DNA of 64,000 nt from Apoda limacodes (taxonomy: Eukaryota > Arthropoda > Insecta > Lepidoptera > Limacodidae): the NCBI GenBank assembly GCA_946406115.1, contig OX291551.1, positions 5,518,001-5,582,000 on the forward strand, read 5' to 3'. Position 1 is the stretch's first letter; every line of letters starts with the position of its first letter. This document shows positions 1 through 12,467 of this stretch, piece by piece. A program made the translations under genes and the position numbers. The notes beneath the pieces are model-generated. The model had not been told where the DNA came from. It did no database searches and worked only from the letters and a program-made list of their open reading frames with translations.

Positions 1-236
1 CTCGGAACACAGCCAATAAAATTATACAAGTGGCAGAACACGCACAGGGAGCCAAAGTCTCTCTAACTTAAGTGTTCGATTCAGCTCATCGTTGAACCGA
101 GTCAAAAGAGCCAAGCTAATATCCAGGTGGTCCCGTCCACAGAAGACAGCATTAGGCACTCCATGTGGGGCCGGACTTGTGACTTGTAAAGCAGTAACCT
201 TTGCCCTGGGATAAGTACTGCTTCGCTTTGCTGAGA
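1..236 (-). mobile_element. jockey-like LINE fragment (family A, copy 1)
   Basis: Matches the minus-strand reverse-transcriptase C-terminal region of the longer copy at 19018-20880 (its 19340-19600 part): shared phrases include the cgttgaaccgagtcaaaag block and the ggggccggacttg block. It is cut by the window edge and ends near 236 where similarity stops. It is diverged and has no open frame. It is one of about ten copies of this family in the window. Confidence 0.75.
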
Positions 237-1145
237 TGTATGTTATGTATTAATTCAGTTCCCATTTTGCCTTGTATTTACTTAATTTCATTATAATATC
301 ATATACATGGTAATAAGTTCCGAAGTTTTTGGAGTAGTTCTCAATAAAAAAAGGGGTAAAAGGCCGAAGTGTTTTTGCTGAAATTTCTGACGTTGGAATG
401 TCATGCAGATATATAGCTGTGGACAATAGTTTGCATAGGAAGAGAAAAATAGGCTATTAAATTAAATTCAATAAATAAATTCTCGATCCGAAGAAAAAAG
501 TATTCTATATTATTCGGCATTTTATAATTATAAATACCAGTGCAGAAAACCAAGTCAACCCGTTGCTTCAGAGTAACTGAAAAAGGATAAAATAAACCCT
601 AAGCTAGGGCTCCGTAGACTGAGAATTATTACAGATATCTACCCGGAGAGATAACCCTAAAAAATGTTTCCTAATTTTCATAACAAATCTGGAAGCTGGA
701 TAACAAAAGACACGTCTCTGTTCAATTTTATAAGAATCTAACCAAGGCGGCGGAATAATAATTCTGTGACATACTGACGAACGGCCGACCAAACTTATAA
801 GGGTTACGTTTTTGCCATTTGACTACGGAACCGTAAGTTTCTTACCTAACCTTAAAAGGACAAAAAGACAAGGCATAGAAAGCACACCTTAGTATATATA
901 GATGACATCTATCCAGCTTCCATTCCTAAGAGTGTTCAGTCCCTGTCCATCAACTCGATCACAAAATACGTTACTCATAAATCTCCAATGAAATCTGTCA
1001 GTCTCATACCCATCGATCATTCAAACGAAATTATGACTGAAAATGTTTCAAGCCGTTCTCTAATACGTACATATTTTGTAAATAATTAATATTTTGATTG
1101 GCATTTTTCTTGTCCTTAGTACTTAAACGTATTTTATAATTATTA
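237..1145. other. AT-rich intergenic stretch, no gene seen
   Basis: I see no coding frame with family resemblance, no repeats shared with the rest of the window and no RNA gene. Short open frames here look random. Confidence 0.5.
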
Positions 1146-1600
1146 AGTACTAGCTTCCCCCTGCGGCTCCGCCCGCGTTTAATTCGCTTGGCGTAAGATT
1201 CCCACGGAAACTCCTGGATTATAGTAAAGAAGTTTGCTATTTTGCTATAACCGTCTGAAATTCGGTTAAAGTTAATCCTGTAAAAACTTTTGGTTGCTCC
1301 GTAAGTAAATACCATGCAAATAAAAAGACGTTCCACTATTATAGATATAAATATATATTTTAATATAATTGGTAGATTTTAGCGATTCAGATAGAATAAC
1401 CTACTTTTTTAGGTGAAAATGAAAGGTTTAAATTAATCCGTTTCACCATTATTACGTTGTTTAAGAGCTACATATACCCAGTGGTATAATAATATTTAAT
1501 TTTAGTGATTAAATTATTTATATTATAGTATAGTATATTTATATATACTAGCTTTTGTCTGCGTTAAATTCTGTTATCGCCGTGGGATTATTACTTATTT
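1146..1600 (-). mobile_element. Helitron-like repeat ends (CTAGT-type), two copies
   Basis: Read on the minus strand, the sequence finishes with a GC-rich gcgggcggagccgcag block followed by CTAGT at about 1148. A second, more decayed end (rc of actagcttttgtctgcg) lies at 1549. The same GC-rich block plus CTAGT recurs at 2582 (-), 32396 (+), 40987 (-), 51487 (+), 54172 (+) and 58211 (+). A terminal CTAG next to T, preceded by a GC-rich potential hairpin, resembles a Helitron 3' end. The class is inferred; no helicase is encoded. Confidence 0.4.
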
Positions 1601-1920
1601 ATTAAATGGACTTTAAAAATATATTTTCTATATTTGCAATAAAAAGCTTCTAAGTTTCATGTTATTCAGTTTCGAAATCCAACTTTTTGAGACCCCAGTG
1701 TGAAATAACTCCCGGGCCAGTTCGAAAAATCGTATGAAATTGCATTTCGTACTCAATTTGGCCAGTTATATTTTTAGCGCGGCCGTAAAAAATAATAGAC
1801 AGTTAATTATTTCACATCACACAAAAATAAAATTTGTATAGATACATAAAAAAATCACACAAACAAAACATAGTAAATTTTTAGTTTTTGAATTATGAGT
1901 GTTGTAGTGTGACGTGAAAC

Positions 1921-2070
1921 ATGGACGCCGCTCAGCATGTGCTGCAGCTACTGCTACAGCGCTGGTTGTCAATGCGAGGCTTAGCTCGAGACGCAGTCGA
2001 TGTATTTCCTGTATACAAATACGTATTTCAACTAGAAAATTATTATGTTACAAGCGAATTTAGTTTGTAG
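1921..2070 (+). other. small open frame of 49 codons, function unknown
   Basis: An ATG at 1921 opens a 49-residue frame that begins MDAAQHVLQLLLQRWLSMRG and stops at TAG 2068-2070. The first half is noticeably GC-richer than its surroundings and uses Leu/Gln/Arg codons in a coding-like way. I recognise no family. It could be part of a 5' exon, a piece of a decayed transposon (a possible recombinase fragment follows 280 bp downstream), or chance. Confidence 0.2.
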
Positions 2071-2351
2071 AAAAAATTATTTTTTGCGTTCATAATTAAA
2101 TTAGTCTTTATAACAAATTTAATATAATTGTGATAGAATTGTGTAACCTCATGTAAGATGATAACGTAAAATATATTTTAAGATCCTTATAACTATACAT
2201 ATACTTTAGGTAATTTTAACTAATTATGAAATAATATGATCTCGCCAGCAAACAGCTGATAGACCGGCGAGAATGATGCTGGCCGCTTCGTGCCGCGCCG
2301 CGTCGCATAGTCATTCATTCTAATAAAAGACATAATTATTGGCGGGAAAAC

Positions 2352-2579
2352 ATGTCGTTTTTTTGTAAAAGTAATTCTGATGATGAATTGATGTCTACTA
2401 CACCTGAAATAGAAAATAAAGCTACAATCGCAACGCTAAATTTTCCACCGAAAAGAAAAAGTTTGCAATCGTACAACAAGCAGTATAGTGAATTTACGGA
2501 TTGGAGGAAAAGCAAAAATATTGCGTCTTTTTCTTATTTTTTTTTATTATTGGACTTTCAGGTAGTAGAAAAAGTATAA
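2352..2579 (+). pseudogene. possible Crypton-like tyrosine recombinase N-terminal fragment
   Basis: The 75-codon frame has an acidic N-terminus (residues 8-22) followed by PPKRKSLQSYNKQYSEFTDW. This resembles the start of the core-binding domain of insect Crypton-type tyrosine recombinases, which have a basic KSxxxY...F..WR segment. After residue 58 the sequence becomes a low-complexity Phe/Leu run and similarity ends. No catalytic R-H-R-Y region is visible downstream, so at most this is a truncated remnant. The family call is from memory of the pattern and is weak. Confidence 0.3.
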
Positions 2580-3354
2580 AAACTAGCTTCTTCCCTCGCG
2601 TAAGATAAAACTTCATTTTGTACTCGGTACAAGATATACTATTTTATTATTTCGCAAGGTTTCAGATTAAAATAAGTGCCGCCGGTACCACTAGTGTATT
2701 TCAAACATTTTTTTTCGTGGGAACTTTAGATTAGGACAACAAGTATCGTATCCTTTTACATCTCACTAGCTCTCTCAGCTTTAGGAGTTTAATACGAAAA
2801 GAAACGTGAACACAATTATGTAACCTACAGAAAGTATGTGGAACTCTCGATCGGGATAAAAAAGTGCTCTAGGTAAAATTCGGTTATAGTTATTCCTGTG
2901 GGAACAAGTTATGAAAAATAGATATTGGCAACCGAAAATCAGTTAAAAACTGAAACAAAACGTTATTTTGTAATTTCAATTGTACTGAAATCATGAAAAA
3001 TGAAAACAGCCCTCAAGTTCATTTGCCCTGAAAAACAATATGGATGAAGAAGGAGGCTTAGGTTATGTCCACCACCCTTACCCAGTGAATAAGGTCTCTT
3101 ACTGGGCTTTTTATTACTGCTGTCATATGAAAACAGCAAAAGTGATAAATATAAATAATTATCTAATATAATTAGGTATTTAGGGTAAAAAAAACTTTTA
3201 TGAAACCGACAGAGCCATACAAAGAGTTATAATTTTTCAGAACTCCCAAAATCTTACTTAAATGGTTGTAAAAATAAAGCTGTAATACCATACTGAAACA
3301 CAGTTAAATCAAATGGTTGCTTCATTAAATTCATAAACTTAAAAAAATGTGTGC

Positions 3355-5540
3355 AGATATCGAAACATTAGGTGAGACCTCAGGTACTTGTACGTATGTG
3401 AGTGATGCACACGGGTCTACGAGTTGGTTCGACCACTGTGTCGTCACGGCTGCGGCCTGGAAGTGTGTTGTTCCCATTAAAGTAACTACAATGTGTACTG
3501 GTCAGACCATTTTCCATTAGAAATATGTCTGGATATTAACTTGTTACGTACGAAAGTTATGTCTTATGTCACATGCAAAAAAATACTATGGGACACAAGG
3601 AAAACATCACAAATCGATAAGTATAGGGATATTTGTAATAACAAACTGGAATCAATCGAATTTTCCATAGAACTGATCAATTGTTGTGACGAGCTATGTA
3701 GTAATACGGAACACCAAATACATATAGAAAATATTCATCTTAAAATTGTAGATGCACTTAGTCTGGCTGCTGTAAGTCATATGACTCAAAACATGTCAAA
3801 ACAGGTAAGAACATTGTAGGTTGGTATAGATATGTTCAAAGTTCTCACAGGGAGGCTCGGCTTAGTGTTCAGCAGTGGGTGTCACATGGTAAACCATTAT
3901 CGGGCACTGTATATGATAAGATGTCTGAGAGTAGAAAATTCTTTCAAAAGAAATTGAAGTGGTTCCAAATAATCAATAACAAATTAAAATGGATTTATTG
4001 GCCACACATCACAAAAACAAAACCTTTAAAGATTTTTGGAAAAAGACAAACCACCTGAATCCTCGTCAAAGTCTTCCTGTGAGCATAGAGAGCGTAAGCG
4101 ATCCGCGCCAAATTGCTTGCTTGTTCCATAAGCACTTTCAAGTACATTATTTAACTAAAAGTGAGGTGACCACCGCTGAGGAAGGAGTCGGTGACGTCCA
4201 CATTTGTGTTACTGCAAACGAAATTGCTACAGTAATTTTAAAAACTGTCTCGGGGCATATTACCAGGACACGATAGCCTCAACGTTGAATATGTTAAATA
4301 GCGCATATTTACCCCTCCACTTACCTCGTCTACTGACAATGTTATTTTCTTTGTGCTAAGGTCATGTTTATCTGCCCAATGACCCCATTAAGACTGTTGT
4401 GAAAAACAAGACATAAATAATTATAGGCCGATTTCTTTCGCCACTGTTATTCTCAAGGTGCTGTACAGTGTGCTTAATCGACAGTTATGGCTTCACATGC
4501 AATTGAATGACTCACAGTTTGGTTTCTGGACTGGTCTTTCAACAGAAAAGGTCATTTACTGCCTTAAGAGCACTGTCAGGTACTATACAGACATAAAAAC
4601 ACCAGTGTATGCATGTTTCTTGGATCTTTCTAAAGCTTTTCTCTCAATCTGGTTAATTATCATATTCTGTGGAGAAAGCTACCAATGAAACTAGTGTACC
4701 AAAAGAGTTGATATCAATATTTAAATATTGGAATCAACACTATACCAATTGTGTTGGGCAGGCGCAACATCGCAAGTGTACAGAATGGAGTGTGAGTGAG
4801 ACAAGGGGGATTGACGTCTTCTAGACTCTTCAACCTTTATATGAACGGACTGATTCATGAACTTAATAGTGCATCTAACGGATGCTCTATTGATGGCAAA
4901 TGTATAAATAACATAAGCTATGCTGATGAAATGGTGCTGCAGAGTCCATCAATTAGTGCCTTGAGAAAACTGGTCAGAATATGTAAGGAGTACGTTGAGA
5001 GCCATGACCACCGATACAATGCACTAAAAAGTGAAATAATGGTGGTTAAGGCGGAAAATAAAACTTATGAGCATTCTGCCAAACGTTTTACACTTGTAGT
5101 CTACGGGTCAACTATACACAAAAGGCCTATAGTGCTCTGCGAGTCCAATATAATAATGCATTAAGAATACTGATAGGGCTGCCGCGCGACTGTAGTGCAT
5201 TAGCAATGTTTGCAGAAGCTCGCACTAGCGATTTTTATGCCATCATGCGCAACAGAACTGCCTCGCTGCAAAGCCGTTTGCGTGGCAGCTCCGACAGTCT
5301 TGCAACAGGATGGATTGCCTCATTTTGTGAGATTGTGTAGGTTGTATATAAGACGACGTATATGAACACTTGTCACTCTTGCTAAACAAAATAATAATCA
5401 AAATGTATTTGTTTAGTATTTAAGTGTTTTTATGTTATTTTATGTGTACAACTAACTTAGTTTTTTAAGTGTATTTTTTACCAACACACTGTGGACCATG
5501 GTCTGAAATAAACACATTAATTTTTATAATTATTATTATT
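3355..5540 (+). mobile_element. decayed non-LTR retrotransposon, plus strand (family F)
   Basis: Pieces of one pol protein appear in order with frameshifts. About 3400-3530 is the end of an endonuclease domain (SDH at the YWSDHFPLE segment). 3493-3819 and 3989-4276 are linker regions (TFKDFWKKTNHLNPR). 4458-4650 holds reverse-transcriptase motif A (LDLSKAF). 4796-5164 holds motif B (RQGGLTSSRLFNLYMN) and motif C (SYADEM in place of YADD). 5131-5340 is the C-terminal ALRILIGLPRDCSALAMFAE region. An internal deletion joins motif C to the C-terminus near 5095. An AATAAA follows at 5508-5513 and the copy ends in A/T-rich repeats near 5540. It cannot be active: the second catalytic Asp of motif C is Glu and the frame is broken several times. 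Confidence 0.8.
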
Positions 5541-5574
5541 AACGTATATTAATCGTTAAATCGACAATCTAAAA

Positions 5575-6055
5575 ATAAGGTGGCAAACAAGCACACGGTC
5601 CGCCTGATGGTAAGCGGTCACCGTGGCCTATGGACGCTTGCAACACCAGGGGTATCACTCGCGCGTTGCTGACCCTTCAAAAATCCAATAACTTCTTTTT
5701 GAAGAACCCCATACCTACTGTAGTCCTTAGATAAAACCTTGGCAGGGAGCTCATTTCACAACCCAAGCGTTCGCGGGAGAAAGTCTCTCTGAAACCGCAC
5801 TGTACGCGACCATTTCGGTTCTAAAGTGTGAGAATGAATTCCCTGCCGATGGCGAGCGGTACAATGGTAGAAAGTAGCCTTAGGCATCATTTCGAACAAT
5901 TCCTCAGAACACAACCCATTGTACAAGCGGCAACACACAGGGAGGCAAAATCTCTCCTCAGACTTAAGGGTTCGATACGGCAAGTGAGTTTGTGATCGTC
6001 GACAATTCTCACAGCCCGTCGTTGAACCGAGTCAAAAGGTCCAAGCTTGTATTTT
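5575..6055 (-). mobile_element. jockey-like LINE 3' fragment (family A, copy 2)
   Basis: A 5'-truncated copy that keeps the family 3' end (ggcaaacaagcacacggtcc at about 5581). On the minus strand it encodes the end of ORF2 (NELPAKVLSKDY-like region and ATFYHCTARHRQGIHSHTLE) and is truncated at about 6055 within the pol C-terminus. It retains an 8-bp segment absent from the longest copy (19018-20880) and so gives the intact local frame there. Confidence 0.8.
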
Positions 6056-8089
6056 TCCATTAAATTATTGTCAAGAGTAAAAATGCAGTTTCAGTTAAGT
6101 CTAGGATAAATAAAACATAGGAAAAATTTTAAAAATGATAACGTTCTTATACTTGCATTTTTTCAAATAATATTTTCAGAGATATTAAGAATTTCTTACC
6201 AGTAAATGAAAGGTATTACCAGGTTTTCACAAATAAAAATATTATCTCTGTCACCGCCCATTCATGAGTTTATGAGCTATTACGTACTTACGTACTCCAC
6301 GAGAAAACCCTCGTGAGGGTGTGAGTGAATCTGGCATAGTGCTACAGTTTCTATTTAATTATTTGGTTCTGCGAAGATTTCGATGTCTATGAAAGAATTT
6401 AATATTTTAACAATCAACAAAAACAAACACTTACAAAATAAAAACTATTTATTGTAAAAAACTCGTAGTATTTCTATATTGTTTTAAGAAAGAAAACTTT
6501 AGACAATGTAAATATCGTCTTTGGTAATTTTCCCTAATGATAAAAATAATAATCGTGTTTTATAATGTTAGGGGTCCATTTCTAGTAGATATAGGTACAT
6601 AAATTTAATTCCTAGTATACGTTTCTTTTTATTTTGGTAGTACTAGAGGAACACAAATAAATTTAAAAAATCAAATCTTAAAACGACAATACTCCGTTAC
6701 CAAACAATCTTATTTACTAGAATGAAAATAGGTAAATGAAACAGATAGTCGAATTTAACCAACATTTCATGAAAATGTTTAAAAAACCTGATTTCATTTC
6801 AAGTTTTCCGGAACTGTGATCGTTAAAACTTTTCTCCTATTTCTACCAATATCAGGTATGGACTTGCAAAATTCACCTGAGGAAGTTCGAAGTAATTTGT
6901 AACAGCGTGTTCTTGTACAGTTATCGGGAACTTTCCTAATCTGAAATCGATAAAAACGATGTTCGACAAAGTTTACTCACCCTCGGTTTTTCTGAAGTTT
7001 GATTTTTTCATCTTACAAAATGTTGAGAAAAAACGTATGTTATGAGTTTAAGGGGAACAGTAATGATAAAAATTAAATATCTTGATTTTTTTATCGGATA
7101 TCAACTATTTTTTGTATATCAAAGACTAACTTAATAATTTTTTCAATTAAATAAAATTATAACAAGCAAATGTTCTTTTCTGTTATATGCAAATTATTGA
7201 CATATTGACGTTTTTTAAGAGGAAATATAAAATGATATTAAAAACATATCTTTTTTTTATATACAATACCTATCTAACTCAATAACATACAAAATACGTC
7301 AGTTTATTCATTGTTTTTGTTTTCCGCTTCATTTTTGTACATCACTTTTTCATATATAAATCATTTAATACGTGGAACATTTTCTTTGGAAATGCATAAG
7401 CGAAACTCTGAAAATGGCGCTCAAGGTCACAAAGGAACAAAAACGAGCAGCGCAAAACAATGCCAATAATAAATCGTTTCAGGTCCATTTTTAAGCAATT
7501 TTAGAAAAGAACACGTTTTTGTTAATCTTTTACAGATATATATTTATTGTTCATAATTTCAATATTTGCACGTTTTTTATTATTCTGAGAGATTTCGAGA
7601 GATAAGTTCATTTTCTTAAGTGTATCGACACTTTAAACTTAGCACCTCCTCCTAACCAATTCAGCTTCGTTGGCCTTATTTAAAGATAATTTAACTAAAT
7701 TTTATTGAAGGTTTCTTTGTTTTCTATGAGATAGCAGCAATGTATAGATAACGAGGGTTTTCGAAGGTACTTTGATTAAATAAATATATTTCATTTATAC
7801 GTTATATATTTTAGCCCCTAACTATCTTTTATTACTTATTTCTATTGCATATATCTATTCATCAACATCAACATTAAATAACGGATAAAGAAAGTAAATA
7901 AATTACAATGAGGCTTACTTTATCTAAGAGATTTTTCTTAAATTTATTATTTTATGTAAGACTTGTTGTTCGAAGAAAGCTCGGGCTTAAGTCTTTTCTT
8001 AAGATTGTTTATTTTGTTTACATTTGGTTTATTGTTTGCTTTGTTTTGTTCTTTTATCTCTAAATGTATTGTACTTAATTTTAGACAAG
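6056..8089. other. AT-rich intergenic stretch, no gene seen
   Basis: About 2 kb without coding frames that resemble any family. It contains only short A/T runs and a small local inverted repeat near 6298-6325. No repeat shared with other parts of the window was noticed. Confidence 0.5.
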
Positions 8090-8230
8090 AGTGGTAATTT
8101 GTATAAGGGTTATTGCGATGCCAACGGAGCCCTATTTATAAGCCTTCGCTGTTTGTCTGTCTGTCCGACCAATAAAGGGCTTTATCTTTTATCTTGCAAT
8201 AGACACAAGGCTAAAATATTCACAGAATAT
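8090..8230 (+). repeat. dispersed lepidopteran repeat fragment (GTCTGTCTGTCCGACC type)
   Basis: It contains the phrase gctgtttgtctgtctgtccgacc, followed by a tail ending in ttcacagaatatgtatt. A related copy lies at about 42265-42400 (gctgtctgtctgtccgacc...), and a short reverse piece at about 46020-46070. This kind of GTCTGTCC-rich repeat is common in Lepidoptera. The class is not assignable from here. Confidence 0.5.
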
Positions 8231-8369
8231 GTATTATAATGGCGGATTATCTAACAAAAAAATAAAAAGTTAAAAAAGTAAAAAATTAGGCAAAACCAGT
8301 AGTCATTCATTCTTGCTTCAAACTTGTCGTGATTATAGTGTCAGCTCTAAAGTATAACAAAAATATTAA

Positions 8370-8700
8370 ATCCCCGCACGCACATCTTCCTGCTCTCCTA
8401 CCACACTAGGCAATTTCCGTCTTCATGGAAAACTGAGAACGAGCACCCGCTGCCCAAAAAGGGTAATAGATCAGATCAATCGAATTGCAGGCCAATCGCT
8501 ATTATCTCTCTCCTCTCCAAGGTGTTGGAGCGTGTGATCAACACACAGCTTCTAAGATACCAAGAAAAACACGACCTGGTCAGCGACCGTCAATATGGCT
8601 TTCGCTACGGTCGCTAAACTGGTGACCTTCTAGTGTATCTCGCACACCAATGGGCAAAAGAAAGGGTAGAAATCCGAAACGATATAAAATCCGGGTAACA
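8370..8700 (+). mobile_element. jockey-like LINE fragment (family A, copy 3)
   Basis: A plus-strand copy of the region between the endonuclease and RT motif A. It matches the reverse complement of about 20190-20480 in the longest copy (the caaggtgttggagcgtgtgatcaac block and the ccgtcaatatggctttcgc block). Nonsense and frameshift changes are present (a TAA follows the TTTCGCTACGGTCGC stretch). Confidence 0.75.
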
Positions 8701-9264
8701 TTGACTCAATATAGATGTTGCACTAATGTAACACCATACTGACGCTGGGTTTAACTTCGAGAATTTCGGAGTCAGAAGGTTTATCTAAATTAACGCGTGG
8801 TGTTATTACTTACAATATCTTTATAAATCTGGTTATTTTCATTATGTTTATAGTGCAGAATATGTATGAGCATTTTATTATTAAATACTAAGCCATTTCG
8901 AAAGTTTACAACTTCGACAGAAGTTTCTAACTTCAGGAAAGATTTAATACGGACAACGAGTGAACGAAAAGGTTTAACTTTCCTTAGTCCAAACTTAAGC
9001 TCCCTAGAGGAAGTAAATTACTTCGGTGTCCTCGTTAATATCGATTTCGGATTTACGGATTCCAAAATCTTGTAAATCCGTGTTCACTAACAAATAGCTT
9101 GTTTTTATAAACTATATTATCCATCAAAGTTAATTTATCTTTTAATCGTATCGCAAACTTTGTACCAAATATCAAATCTACTCTCATTTTTATAATCCGC
9201 GATGAGTGAACTATACCACTAGTTCAGTAGGCAACAGAATGCTCAGACATAGATATTTTTTTTA

Positions 9265-9790
9265 CCACTAAGGTGGCGAACAAGCTTGCGAATGCAAACA
9301 AGCAAACGGTCCGCATAAACATCGCTGGAGATGTCGACACCAAGGATTCCAATGTTCTTGGAGATGGAGAGGAAAGTGTTCTGGAATTGTGGGACTACAG
9401 TGAATGAGGTTTTCTTAGCAGTGAACGCGCACACTTGTGTCTTTGTAGGGTTTAATCGGACCAAGTTTACCCGTCACCTTGGACAGTGTGGTCTCGGTTT
9501 AAAACACAAGTTCTCCGCAGTTTTCCTTCACAACAGAATGAGGGATGTTTGCACGACCCGTGTCCGCGTCTCCAGTACTGTCATCTGCATAGCAATGCAT
9601 GTTGTTGATGTCCAACTTGTCATTAATATGCAGTAGAAACAACGTAGGAGACAGCACAGAGCCCTGCGGGACACCAGCATTAATATCCATGCTATCAGAG
9701 CAACTACCGTCAACTACGGTTCGTATGCGTCTGCCGGAGAAAAGATAGCAACCCATTTGCACAAACCCCCGGTCTTTTCGTATAATGGCA
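9265..9790 (-). mobile_element. jockey-like LINE, internally deleted (family A, copy 5)
   Basis: The family 3' end (aaggtggcgaacaagcttgc) is joined directly, at about 9318, to the RT palm region. The ~600 bp found between them in other copies is missing. The minus strand shows motif B (GVPQGSVLSPTLFLLHINDK) and motif C (CYADDS). Compare 19018-20880, where both parts are separated. It ends near 9790 with a decayed sequence. It is non-functional. Confidence 0.75.
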
Positions 9791-9849
9791 ACTTCGATAG
9801 AACAGGGCAGAGGATAATAACAAAATTAATAAGAGGTAAGTGAACCAAA

Positions 9850-11420
9850 ATGAAAATTAAATAGTTACAAGTAAAGGAATATCTTAAACTACACTTAAAT
9901 ATCTACATACAATATCAATATATACATATAAGTCATATATAAATATCTATAATACAAATAAATATAATTTTATATGCTTTGATAGTTACAGTGATCCGCT
10001 AATGTCAGTAAAATGAGATTTGACAAGGCGTTTAAAAGTATTAGAATATTGGGCTATTCTAATTAATAAAGGCAGAGAATTCCAGAGTTTGATGGCTTGA
10101 ATAGTAAAAAATTTGTTATAAAAGTTAGTGAAATGAGCAGGTGGTTTTAAAAGGAGTTGAGTGGAGGGACGAAGGTTGGAATTACAACTGCCTATAAATT
10201 GGAAACGATCTTTAAGGTATGCAGGCGATGACGGATTGAATAAAATGCTGTACAGAAGTGTAAGAACATGTATATTCCGGCGACTACGGATTGGAGGCCA
10301 CTTGAGCTCTTGGCAAAAGTAGGAAACACGGTCATATTAGCGAAGTCCAAATATGAAACGTATACATAGATTCTGTAGACGCTCAAGTTTATTTAATTGG
10401 TCCTCAGTGAGAAAGTAGCTGGCGTCAGCGTAATCGAGAAACGGATGAAGTAATGTCTGCGCAAAAGCAATTTTAGTGGGAATAGGGAGAAAATTACGTA
10501 AACGTCTTAACGAACTTACAGTTTACATTCTTGTAAATGAGGTGTCCAAGAAAGAGTACGGTCAATAATAATACTAAGATTCTTAACGTTTTCGCTATAG
10601 GAGATAATAACACCATCAAGTTGTACTGGGTATAGCTGAGAAAAAATAATTCTTGGTATTAATTTTAGACTTCCGATTATGATTACTTGAGTTTTATCTC
10701 TGTTTATGGTAAGTCCATGCCGTTTACTCTGATGATCTGAAAAAGAAACCATAATAAGGTCTAGGAGAGACGGCGTGCAGTTCGGAAAGATATGAGTAGC
10801 ATCAAGAGGTAGAATTTGCATGTTACAAGCATTGACGACAGAATGGAGATGAAGGGAGCGATTATCGTTTTTGATAAAACAAGTGTTGAAATCACCCATA
10901 ATGATAGAATGATTATACAGAGGGGTAAAAGTTTCTAAAAGATTTTCGAACGAGGCAAAGTAATTTATTTGGAGGGAAGGACTGTGGAATACACCTAGAA
11001 GAATTTTAGATTGAGAAAGGGAAAGTTCTATTAAAATGTGTTCCGCAGCATCGGAAGGTGGAGGTTGGTTTGACATGCTAAGAACCTGGTATGGAATATG
11101 TGATCTTAGATATATGGCAACTCCACCACCCGTTCTGCCTTCGCGATCGTTCCAAATCAAGCGGAAACCAGGCAAAGAGTATGAAGTAGAAGGAATAGAG
11201 GGTTTAAAGCCAGCTTTCAGAAACAAGTATTGCATGAAGATTTTTGCATTCAAATGACGCCAGCATATCAGGATAATGAGCCGGAATACTTTGGGCATTT
11301 ATATGAATGATATTAAAGTTTTTCTCTAGGTCAGAAAAACAAGAAACAAGGGATTTGCTAAGAGGTAATGAAGTGCTGTGGAAACTATCGTCCAACCCGT
11401 CAGAAGAAAGACATGTTTGG
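9850..11420 (-). mobile_element. CR1-like LINE ORF2 with RT core deleted (family C)
   Basis: Read on the minus strand. From 11420 it starts with an endonuclease domain (FNIIHINAQSIPAHYPDML, then LVSESWLKP, GGGVAIYLRS, and the catalytic MGDFNTCF), ending at LLDLIMVSFSDHQ. It then passes, without losing the frame, into the region after RT motif C (GLTINRDKTQVIIIG). The whole RT palm (motifs A to C) is missing. A 260-codon frame (11298-10516) spans this join. The C-terminal part (LENLQNxCIRFIFGLR-like and FTIQAIKLWNSLPLL) continues to about 9985, followed by a 3' UTR. An LTR or host gene is excluded by the domain order. Confidence 0.8.
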
Positions 11421-12467
11421 TAATCATCATCATCAATATCACTATTAGTGTTATGTATTATAGCAGAAAAATAATAAATATAATAAGAAATATAAAATAT
11501 TAATATCTATAAAATTAATATACAAAAAAAAAAAAAACTCTACCCGTCAGCATTCTAGTAGTGCAATTTTACAAAAACAAATATAACAAAACTGGCACAA
11601 TCACAAAACAAATTTAGCAGCTGGGTTAATTTAAATTTATGCTCATTATTTAACCATTTAGGTATGTATAATAAATAAAATAAATATATGAACTATGTGT
11701 GTTTGTTTATACACTGAAATTATACGTAATGTTGAAAATGAATTACGATTACTACTACTTACTAACAATTAACACACAATCGTTTTAATTTAATGCTTCG
11801 GAATAAATAAATACTTTAACAAGATTAATTATTCTATAAAATTAAAAGTTTAAAATGCATTATAAGTATCTACGTAATTATAAACTTCTGCTTCCTCAAA
11901 AAGTAACGTTTATTATACACGGAACGCTTTCATTAAAGACTGGTAGTGTAAGTGGAACGCTACATTTATATTGAACGTTCTTTGCTGTCAGTTTGAGTTG
12001 TTTATCAAATTTTGTAGATAACATTAAAACGAAAATTTTCTTACACACTGGTTTTCGTGGATCAATTTAAACACCCAAGAGAACTACCTACCTTCAATAT
12101 TACTAAAAATTAAAGATTGGTACTAAACGACAGCTCAGATGATGACTGCTTGCACACCTACACAGATCCAGAGCAAAATACAATGTATTGAGATACACTT
12201 TTTCTTCACAGTTCTCCTAGCTCTGCTAGACGATCTTTCTGTACCTGTATTGCTGGCTTCAGAAGGTGGATTTACTTTTAACGAATTTTGTTCTGCGATG
12301 GGAACTTTTTTCAAATCTGTCAACGATCGCACACTGTGTTTCTTGCCGTCTGGAGTTATCACTATTATATTTCCGCTTCTCGTCCAGCACTTAGTCACGC
12401 CATACTGCAGACGCGCTGCCATAAATATATTGTGACGAGATTTCGTCAAAAACTCAGAAAAAGTAAT

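Noticed and set aside
604..1336. Minus-strand frames of 62 and 101 codons
   Set aside because: Random-looking composition; the second overlaps a CTAGT-ended repeat.
1680..1920. MITE bounded by GTGTGAAATAACT and ATTTCACATCAC
   Set aside because: The inverted match is short and interrupted, and no target duplication could be found.
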